Shown here: positions 37,628 to 47,963 of the stretch, piece after piece
Numbering within the stretch: the first letter of the stretch is position 1
How the letters are laid out: each line of letters opens with the position of its first letter
Made by a program: the position numbers and the translations under genes
DNA from: Oceanicola sp. 502str15
GTDB lineage: Bacteria > Pseudomonadota > Alphaproteobacteria > Rhodobacterales > Rhodobacteraceae
Length of the DNA: 64,000 nucleotides
Assembly: GCF_024105635.1 (NCBI RefSeq)
Contig: NZ_WYDQ01000001.1
Span: 4,175,390 to 4,239,389, forward strand
Direction of reading: 5' to 3'
Notes under the pieces: model-generated
The model's input: the letters and a program-made list of their open reading frames with translations, nothing else
Told to the model about the DNA's origin: nothing
The model's database searches: none

Positions 37628-39166
37628 TCAGGCAAAATCTTTTGCGAACGCGTCCAGAGCGGCCTTGATGTTGTCGGCCAGCTCGTCCTTCACCTTGCGA
37701 TCGTTCTCGGTGATGTCCTTGAGCAGGTCGGCATGCTTGCCACGCAGGTGCGACAGCAGCCCGGCTTCGAACCGGCCCACATCGGACACCGGCACGTTGT
37801 CGAGGTAGCCGTTGGTACCGGCGTAGATCACACAGACGATCTCGGCGTTGGTCAGCGGCGCATACTGCGGTTGCTTCATCAGCTCGGTCAGGCGCGCACC
37901 ACGGGCCAGCAGGCGCTGGGTGGAGGCGTCGAGGTCGGAGCCGAACTGCGCGAAGGCGGCCATCTCGCGGTACTGCGCGAGCGACAGCTTCACCGGGCCT
38001 GCAACCGAGGACATCGCCTTGGTCTGGGCCGACGAACCCACACGAGACACCGAGAGGCCGGTGTTCACGGCGGGGCGGATGCCCTGGTAGAACAGCTCGG
38101 TCTCAAGGAAGATCTGGCCGTCGGTGATCGAGATCACGTTGGTCGGAATGAAGGCCGACACGTCGCCGCCCTGGGTTTCGATGATCGGCAGCGCGGTCAG
38201 CGAGCCCGAACCATGCTCTTCGTTCAGCTTGGCCGAACGCTCGAGCAGGCGAGAGTGCAGGTAGAACACGTCGCCGGGGTAGGCTTCACGGCCGGGCGGA
38301 CGACGCAGCAGCAGCGACATCTGGCGGTAGGACACGGCCTGCTTGGAAAGGTCATCGTAGATGATCAGCGCGTGGCGGCCGTTGTCGCGGAAGAACTCGG
38401 CAATCGAGGTCGCGGTATAGGGGGCCAGGTACTGCATCGGCGCCGGGTCCGAAGCGGTCGCGGCAACGACGGTGGTGTATTCGATCGCGCCGGTCTCTTC
38501 GAGCTTCTTCACCAGCTGCGCCACGGTCGAGCGCTTCTGGCCGACGGCAACGTAGACGCAGTAGAGCTTCTTGCTCTCGTCGTCGCCGGCGGCGTCGTTG
38601 TAGCTTTTCTGGTTCAGGATCGCGTCGAGCGCCACGGCGGTCTTGCCGGTCTGACGGTCGCCAATGATCAGCTCGCGCTGGCCACGGCCGATCGGGATCA
38701 TCGCGTCCACCGACTTGAGGCCGGTCGCCATCGGCTCGTGCACCGATTTACGCGGGATGATGCCGGGGGCCTTCACGTCCGCGATCGAACGCTCGGTGGT
38801 CTTGATCTCGCCCTTGCCGTCCAGCGGGTTGCCGAGGCCGTCCACGACGCGGCCGAGCATGGCGTCGCCCACGGGCACGTCCACGATGGCCTTGGTGCGC
38901 TTGACGGTGTCGCCTTCCTTGATGTCCCGGTCGGAACCGAAGATCACGACGCCGACGTTGTCGCTTTCAAGGTTGAGCGCCATGCCCCGGATGTTGCCGG
39001 GGAATTCGACCATTTCACCGGCCTGGATGTTGTCGAGCCCATGCACGCGGGCAATACCGTCACCGACGGAGAGCACGCGGCCGACTTCGGCAACTTCGGC
39101 CTCCTGGCCAAAGTTCTTGATCTGGTCTTTCAGGATTGCGGAGATTTCCGCAGCTTGGAGAGCCAT
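37628..39166 (-). CDS. atpA: F1 ATP synthase alpha subunit
   Basis: A 512-residue alpha subunit with the non-catalytic nucleotide site P-loop GDRQTGKT and the conserved [19 protein letters not shown] block. It alternates with beta in the F1 hexamer. Its ATG shares 1 nt with the atpH stop (TAATG), which implies translational coupling. Confidence 0.98.
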   Translation of the reverse strand: MALQAAEISAILKDQIKNFGQEAEVAEVGRVLSVGDGIARVHGLDNIQAGEMVEFPGNIRGMALNLESDNVGVVIFGSDRDIKEGDTVKRTKAIVDVPVGDAMLGRVVDGLGNPLDGKGEIKTTERSIADVKAPGIIPRKSVHEPMATGLKSVDAMIPIGRGQRELIIGDRQTGKTAVALDAILNQKSYNDAAGDDESKKLYCVYVAVGQKRSTVAQLVKKLEETGAIEYTTVVAATASDPAPMQYLAPYTATSIAEFFRDNGRHALIIYDDLSKQAVSYRQMSLLLRRPPGREAYPGDVFYLHSRLLERSAKLNEEHGSGSLTALPIIETQGGDVSAFIPTNVISITDGQIFLETELFYQGIRPAVNTGLSVSRVGSSAQTKAMSSVAGPVKLSLAQYREMAAFAQFGSDLDASTQRLLARGARLTELMKQPQYAPLTNAEIVCVIYAGTNGYLDNVPVSDVGRFEAGLLSHLRGKHADLLKDITENDRKVKDELADNIKAALDAFAKDFA

Positions 39167-39726
39167 TAGCCGACCTCTTTCATTGCGTTCTGAAGGGAAG
39201 ACAGTTTCGAACGGATCGAGCTGTCAATCATTTGCGAGCCGAGTTTCACGACGAGGCCGCCAATCAGGGCTTCATCGACGTGCGTATCGAGTTTCACGTC
39301 CTTGCCGACCTTCTTTGCGAGAGTCTCGGCGAGTTTCTTCTTCTGGGCGTCGGTGAGGGCCTTGGCCGAGGTGACTTCTGCCGTCACCTCTCCGTTTTCC
39401 TCAGCGATCATCGCCTTGAGCGCCTTCACCAGCTGGGGCAGGGCAAACAGGCGACGGTTCTGCGCCATCAGGCCCAGCGTCGAAGTGGTCAGGGCGTCGA
39501 GGCCCATCTTCTTGGCCACCGCCGTTGCCCCGGCAGCCTGTTCGGCGCGGGTATAGATCGGGTTGTTGATGAGATCCCGGAATGCATCACTCTCGTCGAG
39601 TGCCGCGCCGAGCGTGTCGGCGTCGCTTCCCAGCGATTTCAGTTTCTTGTCGCTCTTGGCGAGGTCGAAGAGCGCTGATGCGTAGCGCGCGGCGATGCTT
39701 GCGGATATCGAAGCCGTCTCGGACAC
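39166..39726 (-). CDS. atpH: F1 ATP synthase delta subunit
   Basis: A 186-residue delta subunit that links F1 to the peripheral stalk. It begins [20 protein letters not shown] and ends with the helical [19 protein letters not shown] place the start at the GTG at 39726, preceded by GAGGGG at 5-nt spacing. A longer frame to an upstream ATG adds residues not found in the family. First gene of the F1 operon; the F0 genes are not in this window, as expected for alphaproteobacteria with split operons. Confidence 0.93.
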   Translation of the reverse strand: MSETASISASIAARYASALFDLAKSDKKLKSLGSDADTLGAALDESDAFRDLINNPIYTRAEQAAGATAVAKKMGLDALTTSTLGLMAQNRRLFALPQLVKALKAMIAEENGEVTAEVTSAKALTDAQKKKLAETLAKKVGKDVKLDTHVDEALIGGLVVKLGSQMIDSSIRSKLSSLQNAMKEVG

Positions 39727-40134
39727 GTCCACCCCTCGTTGTCGTTTTGGCCCGTTTGAATATGTGGGCTCTAGGCATAGATCGGGCATCACCGTCGCCG
39801 GTGCCCCCCGAAGTCGATGGGTGTCTAGCAGACGGTTTATGGGCTCGCAACTGCTTAAAGTGTCGGGGGCTGGAAGGTAAAATGCATGTAAAACAGTGCG
39901 TTAGCCCTTGTGCGACAGTTTGGTGTCATTTGGCCGCTGCCCGGCGGGGGGAATCTCTTTTGGCTCTGAATGCCATTGTATACCGTCGACCTGTCGCGAT
40001 TTCCCGAGCATTGCCAGTGGCTTGCTGCAAACTCTCGGGCGCGGGGCAGGGGCTTTGCCGGCCCGCGGCCGATTTCGCACCTGCGGCATTTGGCGCAGCC
40101 CGCCCGGATCGGCCCGGGCGCAACCGCCACCCGC
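39727..40134. other. 408-nt intergenic region upstream of the atp operon
   Basis: No credible gene is seen. The stretch 39870-40010 is noticeably less GC-rich than its surroundings and must hold the atpH promoter on the minus strand and any leader. I could not fix a convincing -35/-10 pair. The part nearest the methyltransferase stop (40050-40134) is GC-rich and contains several short GGCCCG/CGGGCC inversions. Confidence 0.5.
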
Positions 40135-40878
40135 TCAGGCCGGTTCCACCCCGGGCTGGCGCGCGCCTTCCAGCACCGGCACCCTCTGGCGCTGCTTCTT
40201 GCGCACCGCGCCGCCGGGCGCATAGACCCGCTTGCTCGCCTCCAGAATGAGCACGCCCCCCGCGAGGTAGCCCGACACCTTCCGCCCGGTCTTCTCCCAG
40301 AAGTTCGAAGACTTCACCCAGAACCGCCGGTGGCTCGGCGGGCTGAACAGCGCGGCAAGGTGGCGCTCCGGCACAAAGCCGTTGGCCCGCAGCTGCGCTT
40401 CGAGCTGGGTCAGCGAGTAGGGGCGACCAAAGCCGAAGGGCGTCACATCGCGCCGCGCCCAAAGCCCGGCCCGGTTGGGCACGATGAAGATCGCGCGGCC
40501 CCCGGGGCCCAGCACCCGGTGCACCTCGGCCAACAGCCGTCCCGGGTTGTCGGTGGTTTCCAGCCCGTGCAGGCAGACGAGCTTGTCGACCTGCCCGGTG
40601 GTGACCGGCCAGAGCGTCTCTTCCACCAGCACCGAATGGTTGGGCCCGCCGGCGGGCCACGGGGCCACGCCCTGCGCGCCCGGCATCAGCGCCATCACCC
40701 GCCGCGCATCCGCGAGGTAGGGGCGCAGCAGCGGCGTTGCAAATCCGTAGCCCGCCACCGTCTGTGCCTTTGCCTCCGGCCAGAGCGTCGTCACCTGGTC
40801 CCGGATTGCCCGTTGCGCCACACGCCCTAGCTGGGTGCGGTAATAGAAGTTCCTCAGGTCGAGAACGTCCAGATGCAT
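40135..40878 (-). CDS. SAM-dependent methyltransferase (class I)
   Basis: A 247-residue methyltransferase-like protein of the Methyltransf_11 type. The post-motif region [20 protein letters not shown] followed by [13 protein letters not shown] is the clearest signature. The usual glycine-rich motif I is poorly conserved, so cofactor binding is inferred. The C-terminal tail is basic. The gene is divergent from gloB, an arrangement common in Rhodobacteraceae. The substrate is unknown. Confidence 0.8.
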   Translation of the reverse strand: MHLDVLDLRNFYYRTQLGRVAQRAIRDQVTTLWPEAKAQTVAGYGFATPLLRPYLADARRVMALMPGAQGVAPWPAGGPNHSVLVEETLWPVTTGQVDKLVCLHGLETTDNPGRLLAEVHRVLGPGGRAIFIVPNRAGLWARRDVTPFGFGRPYSLTQLEAQLRANGFVPERHLAALFSPPSHRRFWVKSSNFWEKTGRKVSGYLAGGVLILEASKRVYAPGGAVRKKQRQRVPVLEGARQPGVEPA

Positions 40879-40960
40879 CGGTTGCCGGTAGCCCTCGCTT
40901 GGGTCGGGGTCGGGATTGGATTAGTCTGGCCAGACCATATCAGCGCGAAAGGGAAACGCC

Positions 40961-41722
40961 ATGCCCCTCGAAATCCTCACCGTCCCCTGCCTCTCCGACA
41001 ACTACGCCTATGTGGTCAAGGGCCCCGACGGGGTCTGCCTGATAGATGCGCCCGAGGCCGCGCCGATCATCGACGCGCTGGAGTCCAGCGGCTGGACCCC
41101 GGGCGTGCTGATGATCACCCACCACCACCACGACCACGTCGGCGGGGTGGAGGAGCTGCGCGAGAAATACGGCCTCAAGGTCATGGGCCCCAAGGCCGAG
41201 GAGGCCAAGCTGCCCCCGCTCGACATGGCGCTTGCCGAAGGGATGAACGGGGGCAACGGCGAGGGCTACACCGTGCCCCTCGAGGTGCCCGGCCACACCC
41301 TCGGCCACCTCGCCTTCCATTTTCCCAACGGCGGGGCGCTCTTCACCGCCGACAGCCTGATGGCGCTGGGGTGCGGCCGGGTGTTCGAGGGCACCTTCGA
41401 GCAGATGCACAACTCGCTGCAGAAACTCGCTGCCCTTCCGCCCGAAACCATGGTCTACTCGGGGCACGAATACACCATGAGCAACGCCCGCTTCGCCCTC
41501 AGCGTCGATCCCGACAACCCCGCGCTTCTCGAACGGGTCAAGAAAGTGGCAACCCGGCGCGAGGCCGGCGAACCCACCGCGCAGGTCACGCTGGCCGAGG
41601 AACTGGCCACCAACCCCTTCCTGCGGTGCGGTGACGCAGGCATCCGCGCCACAGTCGGCATGGAAAACGCCACCGATGCAGAGGTTTTTGCCGAAATCCG
41701 GCGGAGAAAGGATGCATTTTGA
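40961..41722 (+). CDS. gloB: Hydroxyacylglutathione hydrolase (glyoxalase II)
   Basis: A 253-residue metallo-beta-lactamase-fold thioesterase that hydrolyses S-lactoylglutathione in methylglyoxal detoxification. The binuclear metal motif is THHHHDHVGG (His54, His56, Asp58, His59), with later ligands in VPGHTLGHLAFH, FTADSLMALGCGRVFEG and YSGHEYT. The C-terminal glutathione-binding region is complete. It shares a short promoter region with the divergent methyltransferase gene. Confidence 0.95.
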   Translation: MPLEILTVPCLSDNYAYVVKGPDGVCLIDAPEAAPIIDALESSGWTPGVLMITHHHHDHVGGVEELREKYGLKVMGPKAEEAKLPPLDMALAEGMNGGNGEGYTVPLEVPGHTLGHLAFHFPNGGALFTADSLMALGCGRVFEGTFEQMHNSLQKLAALPPETMVYSGHEYTMSNARFALSVDPDNPALLERVKKVATRREAGEPTAQVTLAEELATNPFLRCGDAGIRATVGMENATDAEVFAEIRRRKDAF

Positions 41723-41933
41723 GCGCGGGGCCCTATAATGCCGCGAACGCTTTTCGGGGCGCCGCGCCGCACTCGGGTTTGCCGATCACAATTTGTGCAA
41801 ATCCGGCCCTCGCGTGAAAAAACTCTCACAAAAGACTTGAAGGTTCGGGTTTTCCACCGAACTTTAATCATATGAGGCCACGGTCAAGGACGGGCCAACC
41901 CCACCTAGGCCACCAGGGAAAGGAGCACATCGC

Positions 41934-44270
41934 GTGCCATCGTTTTCGAACACCCTCGAGCAAGCAATCCACGCCGCTCTGGCGCTGGCCAACGCACGCC
42001 GCCATGAGCTCGCCACGCTGGAACATCTCCTGCTGGCGCTGATCGATGAGCCTGACGCCGCCAAGGTGATGCAGGCCTGCTCGGTCGATCTGGACGAACT
42101 TCGCAGCACTCTCAACGACTTCATCGACGAAGACCTGTCGACTCTCGTGACCGAGATCGAAGGTTCCGAAGCCGTGCCAACCGCCGCCTTCCAGCGCGTG
42201 ATCCAGCGGGCTGCGATCCACGTGCAAAGCTCCGGCCGCACCGAAGTGACGGGCGCAAACGTGCTGGTGGCCATCTTCGCCGAGCGCGAGAGCAACGCCG
42301 CCTTCTTCCTGCAGGAGCAGGACATGACCCGCTACGACGCGGTCAACTTCATCGCCCATGGCGTTGCAAAGGACCCCGCCTTTGGCGAGGCCCGCTCGGT
42401 GTCGGGCGCAACCGACATGGATGAAGAGAGCGCCAGCGCCGAAACCGTCAATGCCGAGCCCGAAGAGAAGGAAAGCGCACTCACCAAGTATTGCGTCGAC
42501 CTGAACGCCAAGGCGCGCGACGGCGATGTCGATCCGCTGATCGGGCGCGAGTCCGAGGTCGAGCGCTGCATCCAGGTGCTCTGCCGCCGCCGCAAGAACA
42601 ACCCGCTTCTGGTGGGCGATCCCGGCGTGGGCAAAACCGCTATTGCCGAGGGGTTGGCCCGCAAGATCGTGCAGGGCGAAACCCCCGAGGTGCTCTCCAA
42701 CTCCACCATCTTCTCGCTCGACATGGGCGCGCTGCTCGCCGGCACCCGCTATCGCGGCGACTTCGAGGAGCGGCTGAAGGCCGTGGTGACCGACCTTGAA
42801 AAGCACCCCGACGCGGTGCTCTTCATCGACGAGATCCACACCGTCATCGGCGCCGGGGCCACCTCCGGCGGGGCGATGGATGCCTCCAACCTGCTGAAGC
42901 CAGCGCTTCAGGGCGGCAAGCTGCGCTGCATGGGCTCCACCACCTACAAGGAGTTCCGCCAGCACTTCGAGAAGGACCGCGCCCTGTCGCGGCGCTTCCA
43001 GAAGATCGACGTCAGCGAACCCACCGTCGAAGACTCGGTGAAGATCCTCCGGGGCCTCAAGCCCTATTTTGAGGAGCACCACGACATCAAGTATACCGCC
43101 GACGCGATCAAATCGGCTGTCGAGCTTTCGGCCCGTTACATCAACGACCGCAAGCTGCCCGACAAGGCGATCGACGTGATCGACGAGGCGGGGGCAGCCC
43201 AGCATCTCGTGGCCGAAAGCAAGCGCCGCAAGACCATCGGCACCAAGGAGATCGAGGCCGTCGTGGCCAAGATCGCCCGCATCCCGCCCAAGAACGTCAG
43301 CAAGGACGACGCCGAGGTTCTCAAGGATCTGGAAGCCTCGCTCAAGCGCGTGGTCTTCGGGCAGGACAAAGCGATTTCCGCGCTCTCCTCGGCCATCAAG
43401 CTGGCCCGCGCGGGCCTGCGCGAGCCCGAAAAGCCGATCGGCAACTACCTGTTTGCCGGGCCCACCGGCGTGGGCAAGACCGAGGTCGCCAAGCAGCTCG
43501 CGTCGCAACTCGGCGTGGAGCTGATGCGCTTCGACATGTCGGAATACATGGAGAAGCACGCGGTCTCGCGGCTGATCGGCGCGCCTCCGGGCTATGTCGG
43601 CTTTGACCAGGGCGGCATGCTCACCGATGGCGTCGACCAGAACCCGCATTGCGTGCTCCTGCTCGACGAGATCGAGAAGGCGCACCCGGATGTCTACAAC
43701 ATCCTCCTGCAGGTGATGGACCACGGCAAGCTGACCGACCACAACGGCCGGACAACCGACTTCCGCAACGTGATCCTCATCATGACCTCCAACGCCGGTG
43801 CGGCGGAGCAGGCCAAGGAGGCCATCGGCTTCGGGCGTGATCGCCGCGTCGGCGAGGATACCGCCGCCATCGAGCGCACCTTCACGCCGGAGTTCCGCAA
43901 CCGTCTGGATGCGGTCATCAGCTTCTCGCCGCTGGGCAAGGAAACCATCGTTTCGGTGGTCGAAAAGTTCGTGCTCCAGCTCGAGGCCCAGCTGATGGAC
44001 CGCGACGTGACCATCGAGCTCACCCCCAAGGCCGCCGAATGGCTCGCCGACAAGGGCTATGACGACAAGATGGGCGCCCGCCCCCTGGGTCGCGTGATCC
44101 AGGAAAACATCAAGAAGCCGCTGGCGGAAGAGCTGCTCTTCGGCCGGCTGATGAAGGGCGGTATCGTCAAGGTCGGCGTCAAGAACGGCGAGATCGACCT
44201 GCGCATCGAGGAGCCGGCCAAGGCCCGCCTCGGGGCGAAGAAGAAGCCACCGCTTCTCACCGCCGAATGA
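41934..44270 (+). CDS. clpA: ATP-dependent Clp protease ATP-binding subunit ClpA
   Basis: A 778-residue Hsp100 unfoldase that feeds substrates to ClpP. The N-domain (NTLEQAIHAALALANARRHE) is followed by AAA module 1 with Walker A GDPGVGKT and module 2 with GPTGVGKT. The start is a GTG at 41934 with AGGAG upstream. The 211-nt gap before it has no clpS, although the adaptor gene is often adjacent to clpA. An imperfect inverted repeat (GTTCGG/CCGAAC, 41843-41862) lies in that gap. The stop overlaps the next ATG by 4 nt. Confidence 0.95.
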   Translation: MPSFSNTLEQAIHAALALANARRHELATLEHLLLALIDEPDAAKVMQACSVDLDELRSTLNDFIDEDLSTLVTEIEGSEAVPTAAFQRVIQRAAIHVQSSGRTEVTGANVLVAIFAERESNAAFFLQEQDMTRYDAVNFIAHGVAKDPAFGEARSVSGATDMDEESASAETVNAEPEEKESALTKYCVDLNAKARDGDVDPLIGRESEVERCIQVLCRRRKNNPLLVGDPGVGKTAIAEGLARKIVQGETPEVLSNSTIFSLDMGALLAGTRYRGDFEERLKAVVTDLEKHPDAVLFIDEIHTVIGAGATSGGAMDASNLLKPALQGGKLRCMGSTTYKEFRQHFEKDRALSRRFQKIDVSEPTVEDSVKILRGLKPYFEEHHDIKYTADAIKSAVELSARYINDRKLPDKAIDVIDEAGAAQHLVAESKRRKTIGTKEIEAVVAKIARIPPKNVSKDDAEVLKDLEASLKRVVFGQDKAISALSSAIKLARAGLREPEKPIGNYLFAGPTGVGKTEVAKQLASQLGVELMRFDMSEYMEKHAVSRLIGAPPGYVGFDQGGMLTDGVDQNPHCVLLLDEIEKAHPDVYNILLQVMDHGKLTDHNGRTTDFRNVILIMTSNAGAAEQAKEAIGFGRDRRVGEDTAAIERTFTPEFRNRLDAVISFSPLGKETIVSVVEKFVLQLEAQLMDRDVTIELTPKAAEWLADKGYDDKMGARPLGRVIQENIKKPLAEELLFGRLMKGGIVKVGVKNGEIDLRIEEPAKARLGAKKKPPLLTAE

Positions 44271-45331
44271 CGGCACGGCCAGCAGAAACAGGGGGGCGCC
44301 TTCGGGCGCTCCCCTTCGCCTTTCTGGCCCTCGCCCTCTCCTCCGCCCCCGCGCTCGCCGGCCCGCCCCTGCTGGGCCTGCCGGTCGATTGCGAGCTGGG
44401 GCGCACCTGCTACATCCAGCAATATTTCGACCGCGACCCGGCCCCCGGCGAGGTGCAGGACTTCAGCTGTGGCGCGCTCGCCAACGATGGCCACGGCGGC
44501 ACCGATTTTGCCGTCGCCACCCTGGCCGAGGTCGCCGCCGGGGTCACGGTCATCGCCGCCGCCCCGGGGACGGTGCGCGGGTTGCGCGACGGGATGCCCG
44601 ACATCTCCTCCATGTCCGACGACGCGCCCGACCTCGAGGGCCGCAATTGCGGCAATGGCGTCGTGATCGACCACGGCGATGGCTGGACCACCCAGTATTG
44701 CCACATGCGCCAAGGCTCCGTTGTGGTCGAGGAAGGCCAGCGCGTTGCCATGGGCACCCCGCTCGGGCTCATCGGCATGTCGGGCCGGGCCTCCTTTCCG
44801 CATATGCACCTGAGCGTCCGGCAGGGCCCCGACAAGGTCGATCCCTTCGCGCCCGATCCCACCTCCGCCTGCGCGCTCCCCACCGGGGCGCAGGGCGACG
44901 CGCCCGCGCCCGAGCAGGCCACCCGCGCCACCCCCGGCGGCCGCACCGGACTCTGGCTCGAGCCGCCCGCCTATGTGCCCGGCGGCCTCATCGCCGTGGG
45001 CCTCACCTCCGCCGTGCCCAGCATCGCAGAGGTCCGCGCCGGCCTGCGCACCGCGCCCGTCACGGCGCCCAAGACGCCCGCCATGGTGATCTGGGGCTAT
45101 GCCTTTGCGGGCGAAGCCGGAGACGAGATCGAGATTGTGTTCGAAGGCCCCGAGGGCGAGATCGGCCGCCATACCGATGTGCTCGACAAGGCCCAGCCCT
45201 TCGTGCTGCGCGCCTATGGCAAGCGCACCCCCGCGGCCGGCTGGCCATGGGGCATCTACATCGGCACGGTGATCCACCGGCGCGGCGAGGTCGAACTTGG
45301 CCGCCGCTACATCCAGACCGAAGTGAACTAG
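44267..45331 (+). CDS. M23 family metallopeptidase, exported
   Basis: A 354-residue protein with a signal peptide in its first 30 residues (FAFLALALSSAPALA) and an M23/LytM domain. The zinc motifs are HGGTDFAV and the HxH in FPHMHLSV, with GNGVVIDHGDGWTTQYCHMR between. It is therefore a probable peptidoglycan endopeptidase, or a degenerate activator. The C-terminal half (about residues 205-350) is a beta-rich extension without a recognised family. The ATGA overlap couples it to clpA, an unusual partner. Confidence 0.87.
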   Translation: MTARPAETGGRLRALPFAFLALALSSAPALAGPPLLGLPVDCELGRTCYIQQYFDRDPAPGEVQDFSCGALANDGHGGTDFAVATLAEVAAGVTVIAAAPGTVRGLRDGMPDISSMSDDAPDLEGRNCGNGVVIDHGDGWTTQYCHMRQGSVVVEEGQRVAMGTPLGLIGMSGRASFPHMHLSVRQGPDKVDPFAPDPTSACALPTGAQGDAPAPEQATRATPGGRTGLWLEPPAYVPGGLIAVGLTSAVPSIAEVRAGLRTAPVTAPKTPAMVIWGYAFAGEAGDEIEIVFEGPEGEIGRHTDVLDKAQPFVLRAYGKRTPAAGWPWGIYIGTVIHRRGEVELGRRYIQTEVN

Positions 45332-46203
45332 CGCAGAAAGCCGATCGCGTAGGTCGTCGCCATCTGGTGATGCGCGAGGTATTCGTCGAGCTTGCCCTGC
45401 ACCGGCTGCCCGCCCGGCGCGGTGCCGGTTTCCAGCGCACCGAGGCCGCCGGAGATGAACAGGCAATCAAGGCCCTCGCCCATCGCCCCCTTCACATCGG
45501 TCAGCACCCCGTCGCCAATGCACAGCACCGGCCCCGCAGGGTCGCCCCCCACCTCCGCCAGACGGGCGCGGGCAAGGTCGTAGATCGGCGGATGCGGCTT
45601 GCCGAAATACAGGCTCTCGCCCCCCATCTCGGTGTAAAGCTGCGCCAGCGCCCCGGCGCACCACTCGCGGCTCTCGCCCCGGTCCACCACGATATCGGGG
45701 TTGGCGCAGAGCAGCTTCAGCCCCTTCTGCTTGGCATAGAGAAACTGCGCGCGCATCTCCGACGGGTCGGCAAACGGGTCGAACGGGCCGGTGCACACGA
45801 TGCCCTCGGCCTCTTCCAGCGCCACCTGTTCGATCGCCACCGGGTCTTTCACAATGTGCAGCGGCTCAAAGAAGGTCTGGTCGAAGGGCTGGCCGACAAA
45901 CCACACCTTGCTGCCCACCGCGCCGGTGAACATCGCCGCGCGGGCGCTATCGCCCGAGGTGGCGATCACATCCCATGCGTCATCGGGCACGCCCCATTTG
46001 CCAAGCTGCTTTTGCACCTCGGCGCGGGCGCGGGGCGCGTTGGTGAGCAACACCACCTTCTTTCCGGCAGCGCGAAACGTCTGCAACGCGGCCACCGCCT
46101 CGGGAAAGGCGGTGACGCCATTGTGGACGCAGCCCCAAAGATCGACGAAAGCCGCGTCGTAAAGGTGCGAAACCTCCGCGAGGCTCTCGACGATGCGGCT
46201 CAC
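45328..46203 (-). CDS. TIGR01459-type HAD-superfamily hydrolase
   Basis: A 291-residue HAD phosphatase of subclass IIA. Motif I is DLWGCVHNG (a Trp replaces the second Asp, as usual in this subgroup), motif II is VLLTNAPR, and the late motif is CIGDGVLTDVKGA. The family resembles NagD but has no assigned substrate. It overlaps the upstream pyrophosphatase gene by 4 nt and the convergent M23 peptidase gene by 4 nt. Confidence 0.88.
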   Translation of the reverse strand: MSRIVESLAEVSHLYDAAFVDLWGCVHNGVTAFPEAVAALQTFRAAGKKVVLLTNAPRARAEVQKQLGKWGVPDDAWDVIATSGDSARAAMFTGAVGSKVWFVGQPFDQTFFEPLHIVKDPVAIEQVALEEAEGIVCTGPFDPFADPSEMRAQFLYAKQKGLKLLCANPDIVVDRGESREWCAGALAQLYTEMGGESLYFGKPHPPIYDLARARLAEVGGDPAGPVLCIGDGVLTDVKGAMGEGLDCLFISGGLGALETGTAPGGQPVQGKLDEYLAHHQMATTYAIGFLR

Positions 46204-47120
46204 AGCTTGAGCGCCGGGATGATCTGCTTCTTGCGGCTCATCACGCCGGGCAGCACCACGCTGTCACCGCTGACCGAAGCACCAAAGCTCTTCTCGGCCA
46301 CGGTCTTCACCAGCTCGTTCGGCACCAGCAGCGTGGCCTCCTCGGCCAGAATGTCGATCACGAAGAGCAGCACCTGGTCCACGCCATCCTCGGCGGCCAC
46401 GGCCTTCATGCTCTCCATCAGGCTCTCCTTGCGGTCGAGCACGATCTTGGGCGCGGTGGTTTCCAGCACGGAAACGCGAAACTTGGTGCCCTCGACGGGG
46501 TATTCCTTGCTGTCCATCCGCAGCAGCTCGGCATCCGAAAAGGCCGAAACATCGCTCTTGGCCTCGAACATCTCTGAAGCATAGGCGCTCAGGTCCAGCC
46601 CAAGATCGGCGGCCAGCTCCTCGGCCAGCGCCTTGTCCTGATCGGTGGTGGTGGGCGAGCGGAACTCCAGCGTGTCGGAGAGGATGCAGGAGAGCATCAG
46701 CCCCTTGATCCCCTCGGGCATCTTGGCCGCGTTGTCGCCCATCAGGTTGTGCATGATGGTCGCGGTGCAGGCCAGCGGCTTGATGGTGATGTCGATCGGC
46801 CCCTTGGTCTCGATCCCGCCGGTCAGCTTGTGGTGGTCGATGATCTGGAGGATGTCGGCGTCGTTGATCGCCTCGGGCAGCTCGGCGGGGTTGTTGGTGT
46901 CGACGATCACCACCTTCTCACCAGCCTCGACGCCGCTGATGATCGCGGGCCGCTCGTAGCCCCATTTCTTCAGCACGAAGGCCGCCTCGGTGTTAGGCTC
47001 GCCCAGCAGCACGGCCTCGGCGGGCTGGCCGCGATGCTCAGACATGTACCACGCCCAGATGAGCGGGGAGCCGGTGCTGTCGGTGTCGGGGGATTTGTGG
47101 CCAAAAACCTTGATCGTCAT
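46200..47120 (-). CDS. ppaC: Manganese-dependent inorganic pyrophosphatase (family II)
   Basis: A 306-residue DHH-type pyrophosphatase that splits PPi into two phosphates. Metal and phosphate motifs are FGHKSPDTDS near the start, VDTNNP, IIDHHKLTGG and, at the C-terminus, SRKKQIIPAL. It is Mn2+-dependent and cytoplasmic. Its stop overlaps the HAD hydrolase ATG, forming a two-gene operon. Confidence 0.95.
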   Translation of the reverse strand: MTIKVFGHKSPDTDSTGSPLIWAWYMSEHRGQPAEAVLLGEPNTEAAFVLKKWGYERPAIISGVEAGEKVVIVDTNNPAELPEAINDADILQIIDHHKLTGGIETKGPIDITIKPLACTATIMHNLMGDNAAKMPEGIKGLMLSCILSDTLEFRSPTTTDQDKALAEELAADLGLDLSAYASEMFEAKSDVSAFSDAELLRMDSKEYPVEGTKFRVSVLETTAPKIVLDRKESLMESMKAVAAEDGVDQVLLFVIDILAEEATLLVPNELVKTVAEKSFGASVSGDSVVLPGVMSRKKQIIPALKL

Positions 47121-47198
47121 GTGGTGCCTGCGTGTCTTGAGGAGGAGTCGCGCGCCTTATAGGCGGGGCAGGGGGCCTTGTCACCCGCGGGGTGACGA

Positions 47199-47897
47199 TC
47201 AGCCGCCCGAGAGGGTCGAGAGCGCGAAGGCAATCAGCAGCCCCAGCGTCACGGCAACGCCGGTGCCATAGCGCTCTTCGCGGAAGGCCTGCGGAAACAC
47301 CTCCGTCGCCAGTGAGGCCGTCACCGCGCCCGCCGCGAAGCCCCGGATCAGCGCCAGCACCTCGTCATCCACGCCCGCCAGCGCGAAGTTGCCGATGATC
47401 GCGGCGGCGGCGAGGATCAGCGCGGTGCCGGTCCAGAGCCACATGATCCGCCCGCGCCCCATCTCGCCCTCCCGCATCTCCTTGGCCCCGCCCGCCGCTT
47501 CGGGCAGGTTCGAAAGTAGGATCGAGCCCGCCAGTGCTGCCACCTCCGGCACGCCCGCGCCGATCAGCGCCACACCGAGGGCGAGGTTCTCGGGGATGCC
47601 GTCCAGCGTGATCGCCAGCAACAGCCCCGCGCCCTCGCTGCCCTCGGTCTGCTTCTCGATCCACCAGTCCAGCCCGGTAAACACCAGCGCGCCTGCGGCG
47701 ACCGCCACCGAAAGCTCGATCAGCGAGGTCTGTTGCAGCGCGGGCTGGATCAGCTCGATCGTCACCGAAACCATCAGCGCCCCGCCCGCCATGGCCACCA
47801 TGAAGCCTTCCAACCCCTTGGGCAGCTTCCCCCAGAGGCCCCAGGCCGCGCCAATGATCAGCGCGGCGGAAACCACGGCAACGGTGAGAAAAAGCAT
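47199..47897 (-). CDS. ZIP family metal transporter
   Basis: A 232-residue membrane protein with about eight helices. The metal-site helices contain AITLDGIPENLALGVALIGA and FAAGAVTASLATEVFPQAFR. The ZIP family usually imports Zn2+ or other divalent cations. Here the HN...E pattern of helix IV is replaced by DGIPEN, common in this bacterial subgroup. No metal regulator site was recognised. Confidence 0.85.
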   Translation of the reverse strand: MLFLTVAVVSAALIIGAAWGLWGKLPKGLEGFMVAMAGGALMVSVTIELIQPALQQTSLIELSVAVAAGALVFTGLDWWIEKQTEGSEGAGLLLAITLDGIPENLALGVALIGAGVPEVAALAGSILLSNLPEAAGGAKEMREGEMGRGRIMWLWTGTALILAAAAIIGNFALAGVDDEVLALIRGFAAGAVTASLATEVFPQAFREERYGTGVAVTLGLLIAFALSTLSGG

Positions 47898-47963
47898 GGC
47901 GCGCGCTCCGGCAATCGCCGCGTCTAGGCGGCTCCGGCTAAACGCGCGGGGCGGCGGTGTGGT

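Noticed and set aside
39727-39792. 22-residue N-terminal extension of AtpH to an ATG at 39792
   Set aside because: The extra residues do not resemble the family, and a GTG at 39726 with GAGGGG upstream gives the standard 186-residue protein.
41831-41875. RpoH promoter for clpA starting at CTTGAA (41836)
   Set aside because: The -35 is good, but no CCCCAT-type -10 occurs at 13-17 nt; only an inverted repeat is there.
41868-44276. 802-codon open frame antisense to clpA
   Set aside because: Low-complexity His/Asp/Gly-rich translation without domains; clpA on the plus strand is complete.
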